A stretch of 7,590 nucleotides of DNA from Frankiales bacterium (GTDB taxonomy: Bacteria; Actinomycetota; Actinomycetes; Mycobacteriales; SCTD01), in NCBI GenBank assembly GCA_025966295.1, contig JAOPVD010000195.1, positions 1 to 7,590 on the forward strand, given 5' to 3'. Shown here one piece after another: positions 6,183 through 7,590 of this stretch. The notes under the pieces were generated by a model. That model worked only from the letters and a program-made list of their open reading frames with translations, did not search any database and was not told the origin of the DNA. Position 1 is the first letter of the stretch; each line of letters begins with the position of its first letter. Both the position numbers and the translations under genes were made by a program.

Positions 6183-7207
6183 CACGCCACGCCCGCCCGG
6201 CGCATCCTCGTGGCGGCGCCGGCGGCGAGCACGGTGGACAGCCCACGGCTCGGGTCCTGCGCCTCGCGACGACGCCGCTCGTCGACCCACATCCACTCGG
6301 CGGCGAGGCCGTCGATGAGGGTGGTCTTCGGTGCGTAGCCGAGGTCGGCGTGCGCCAGGCTCGTGTCGGCACCGGTGTGCCGCACGTCGCCGAGGCGGTC
6401 GGCCTGCCTGTCGACGAGGACGGTCTTGCCGCTGACGACCTGCAGCGTGTCGAGGCACTCGGCCAGGGACACCCGGCTGCCGCCGCCGATGTTGTAGACG
6501 GCGCCGGGCTTGCCCTTGGTGGCGGCCAGCATGTTGGCCTCGACGGCGTCCTCGACGAACGTGAAGTCGCGGGTCTGGCCACCGTCGCCGAACATCGTGA
6601 TCGGCCGGCCGTCGAAGACGGCCTCGCAGAACAGCCGGAACGCCATGTCCGGCCGCTGCCCTGGCCCGTAGACCGTGAAGTAGCGCAGCGCCGTCACGTC
6701 GATGCCCATGCTGCTGGCGTAGGCCCGGCCGAGCTGCTCGGCGGACAGCTTGCTGACGCCGTACGGCGACACCGGTGCGGGCAGGTCCTGCTCGCTGGTG
6801 GGCAGCCGGAGGGCGTCGCCGTAGACGCTGGAGGACGAGGCGTGCACGAGCTTCGGGACGCCGACGGCGGCCATCGCCTCGAGCAGCCGCTGGGTCGCCA
6901 GGATGTTGTTGCGCACGTAGCCGGAGAAGTCCTCGCCCCAGCTGGCCCGCACGCCAGGCTGGCCGGCCTGGTGGAACACCACGTCGACGCCCTCGAGCAG
7001 CGGCGCCAGCGAGGCGGTCGCCAGGTCGTCGGTGAGCCAGCAGAAGCCGTCCTCGCCGAGCAGCGGCGCGAGCGCCGACATCTTGTCCAGCGGGTCGTAG
7101 TACGGCGTGATGCAGTCGACGCCGACCACCTCGTGGCCCTCCGCGAGCAGCCGGGTGGCGAGGTGCGAGCCGAGGAAGCCGGCGGCACCGGTGACGAGAG
7201 CCTTCAC
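6182..7207 (-). CDS. NAD-dependent epimerase/dehydratase, UDP-glucuronate/UDP-glucose 4-epimerase-like (extended SDR)
   Basis: A 341-residue cytoplasmic extended short-chain dehydrogenase. Residues 6-14 (TGAAGFLGS) are the Rossmann glycine motif, with Asp31 at the end of strand 2 for NAD ribose binding. HQAGQPGVRASW (79-90) follows strand 4, SSSSVYG (124-130) supplies the catalytic Ser, and Tyr149-x3-Lys153 (YGVSK) is the catalytic pair. YYDPLDKMSAL (36-46) and RYFTVYGPGQRPDMA (175-189) resemble bacterial UDP-glucuronate 4-epimerases more than classical GalE. The product would then be UDP-galacturonate, although UDP-Glc/Gal or N-acetyl sugars remain possible. Residues after about 310 form a basic, Ala-rich tail of unknown role. 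The GTG at 7207 overlaps the small upstream gene's stop (GTGA) and has AGG six bases away. As the first recognisable enzyme of the run it likely supplies a sugar nucleotide to the downstream transferases. Confidence 0.92.
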   Translation of the reverse strand: MKALVTGAAGFLGSHLATRLLAEGHEVVGVDCITPYYDPLDKMSALAPLLGEDGFCWLTDDLATASLAPLLEGVDVVFHQAGQPGVRASWGEDFSGYVRNNILATQRLLEAMAAVGVPKLVHASSSSVYGDALRLPTSEQDLPAPVSPYGVSKLSAEQLGRAYASSMGIDVTALRYFTVYGPGQRPDMAFRLFCEAVFDGRPITMFGDGGQTRDFTFVEDAVEANMLAATKGKPGAVYNIGGGSRVSLAECLDTLQVVSGKTVLVDRQADRLGDVRHTGADTSLAHADLGYAPKTTLIDGLAAEWMWVDERRRREAQDPSRGLSTVLAAGAATRMRRAGVA

Positions 7208-7386
7208 GCGGCACCTGCCGAGACCGCGGCCTCCGACGGGCTGGCGTCCAGCGCGTCGGTGAGGTCGATCTGGAGCGGCACCGCGGTGGTGCCCAGCAGC
7301 AGGTCGAGAGGGGCCTCCGCCGTGCGGTGCCAGGGTCGCCGCGGCGCGGCGAGCAGGTAGAGGTGCAACTGACGGTCGGAACTCAT
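7204..7386 (-). CDS. Unknown 60-residue protein
   Basis: A 60-residue reading frame with ATG start, sitting between the Pro-rich protein gene (1-nt gap) and the epimerase (4-nt GTGA overlap). The start is supported by GAGGGGG at 7401-7395, eight bases upstream and one of the best ribosome sites in the window. The peptide has a basic N-terminal half (LHLYLLAAPRRPWHRTAEAP), a hydrophobic LDLLLGTTAVPLQIDL and an Ala/Ser-rich acidic end. There is no convincing transmembrane segment, Cys motif or signal peptide. I do not recognise a family. The ribosome site and exact fit between two coupled genes argue that it is translated. It could be a small accessory of the polysaccharide machinery or a leader that couples translation of the epimerase. 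Confidence 0.6.
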   Translation of the reverse strand: MSSDRQLHLYLLAAPRRPWHRTAEAPLDLLLGTTAVPLQIDLTDALDASPSEAAVSAGAA

Positions 7387-7387
7387 C

Positions 7388-7590
7388 TCAAGATCCCCCT
7401 CGGGTGGTCTGCAAGCCGTCGACGGTGGTGGTCGTGGCCGCGCGGAACGGCTCGGCCCAGTCGATCGGGGTCGGGTCAGGCGACGTCACGACGGGTGCCG
7501 GACGCAGGTCGACGACGGGCTGCGGCGCGGGGGCTGCCGGAGCGGGGGCCGCCGGAGCGGTGATCGCCTGGGGGGGCGTGCCGGGCACGG
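7388..7590 (-). CDS. Pro/Ala-rich C-terminal tail of a protein extending beyond the window (5' partial)
   Basis: The minus frame is open from the window edge to a TGA at 7390-7388, giving 66 residues. A GTG at 7588 could start it, but it sits at the edge and the composition (APAAPAPAAPAP, then VVDLRPAPVVTSPDPTPIDW, then a Thr-rich end) looks like a disordered tail of a longer protein. No domain is visible. Chain-length regulators, tyrosine autokinases and other membrane proteins in polysaccharide loci may carry such tails, and its place at the head of this run makes that possible but unproven. It is separated from the next gene by one base and is therefore probably part of the same transcript. 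Confidence 0.6.
   Translation of the reverse strand, partial: VPGTPPQAITAPAAPAPAAPAPQPVVDLRPAPVVTSPDPTPIDWAEPFRAATTTTVDGLQTTRGGS
7395..7401 (-). promoter_or_regulatory. Strong ribosome binding site for the 60-residue protein
   Basis: On the minus strand GAGGGGG lies eight bases before the ATG at 7386, inside the last codons of the preceding gene. It is a stronger match than most ribosome sites in this run and supports translation of the small protein. Confidence 0.6.
7536..7560. repeat. Short direct repeat encoding the Ala/Pro tail
   Basis: GCCGGAGCGG occurs at 7536-7545 and again at 7551-7560, a 15-bp period equal to five codons. It encodes the alternating Ala-Pro segment of the partial protein and probably reflects slippage-driven growth of a disordered tail rather than a regulatory element. 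Confidence 0.55.

Noticed and set aside
6183..7214. Apparent 737-residue fusion ahead of the GT4 glycosyltransferase
   Set aside because: The extra 344 residues are low-complexity Arg/Ala/Pro and lie over the epimerase, which has intact motifs in another frame. The frame stays open only because stops are rare at this GC content.

Overview
This window is very GC-rich, with G or C at most third codon positions, GTG and TTG starts and tight gene overlaps. This suggests an actinomycete (Actinomycetota); I cannot name the genus from sequence alone. It is part of a cell-surface or extracellular polysaccharide biosynthesis locus. I see no tRNA, rRNA, insertion sequence, CRISPR array or phage gene.

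Plus strand, 1-2522: three genes in one tightly coupled run. They are the last 57 codons of an unidentified basic protein (stop at 173-175), a phosphotransferase-family kinase (172-1194) and a secreted right-handed parallel beta-helix protein with a Sec signal peptide (1194-2522).

Minus strand, read from 7590 down to 2523: one run of seven genes. In transcription order these are the Pro/Ala-rich C-terminal tail of a protein that starts outside the window (7388-7590), an unknown 60-residue protein (7204-7386), a UDP-sugar (probably UDP-glucuronate-type) 4-epimerase (6182-7207), a GT4-like glycosyltransferase (5001-6182), an O-antigen ligase/polymerase-like membrane protein (3754-5004), a monotopic phosphoglycosyl transferase with a shortened N-terminus (2861-3757) and a 113-residue protein resembling a degenerate response-regulator receiver domain (2523-2864).

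Together the minus-strand genes look like an Und-P-linked, Wzy-type pathway. The epimerase makes the activated sugar, the phosphoglycosyl transferase puts the first sugar phosphate on the lipid carrier, the GT4 enzyme adds a sugar, and the Wzy/WaaL-like protein polymerises or transfers the product outside the membrane. The secreted beta-helix protein could act on the finished polymer. No flippase or recognisable chain-length regulator lies inside the window.

The most striking property is compactness. By my start choices every base except position 7387 is coding. All same-strand junctions are 4-nt or 1-nt overlaps or a 1-nt gap, and the two converging runs abut with no base between their stop codons. 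Promoters must therefore lie outside the window or inside genes. The only terminator candidate is an inverted repeat that ends exactly at the convergent junction.
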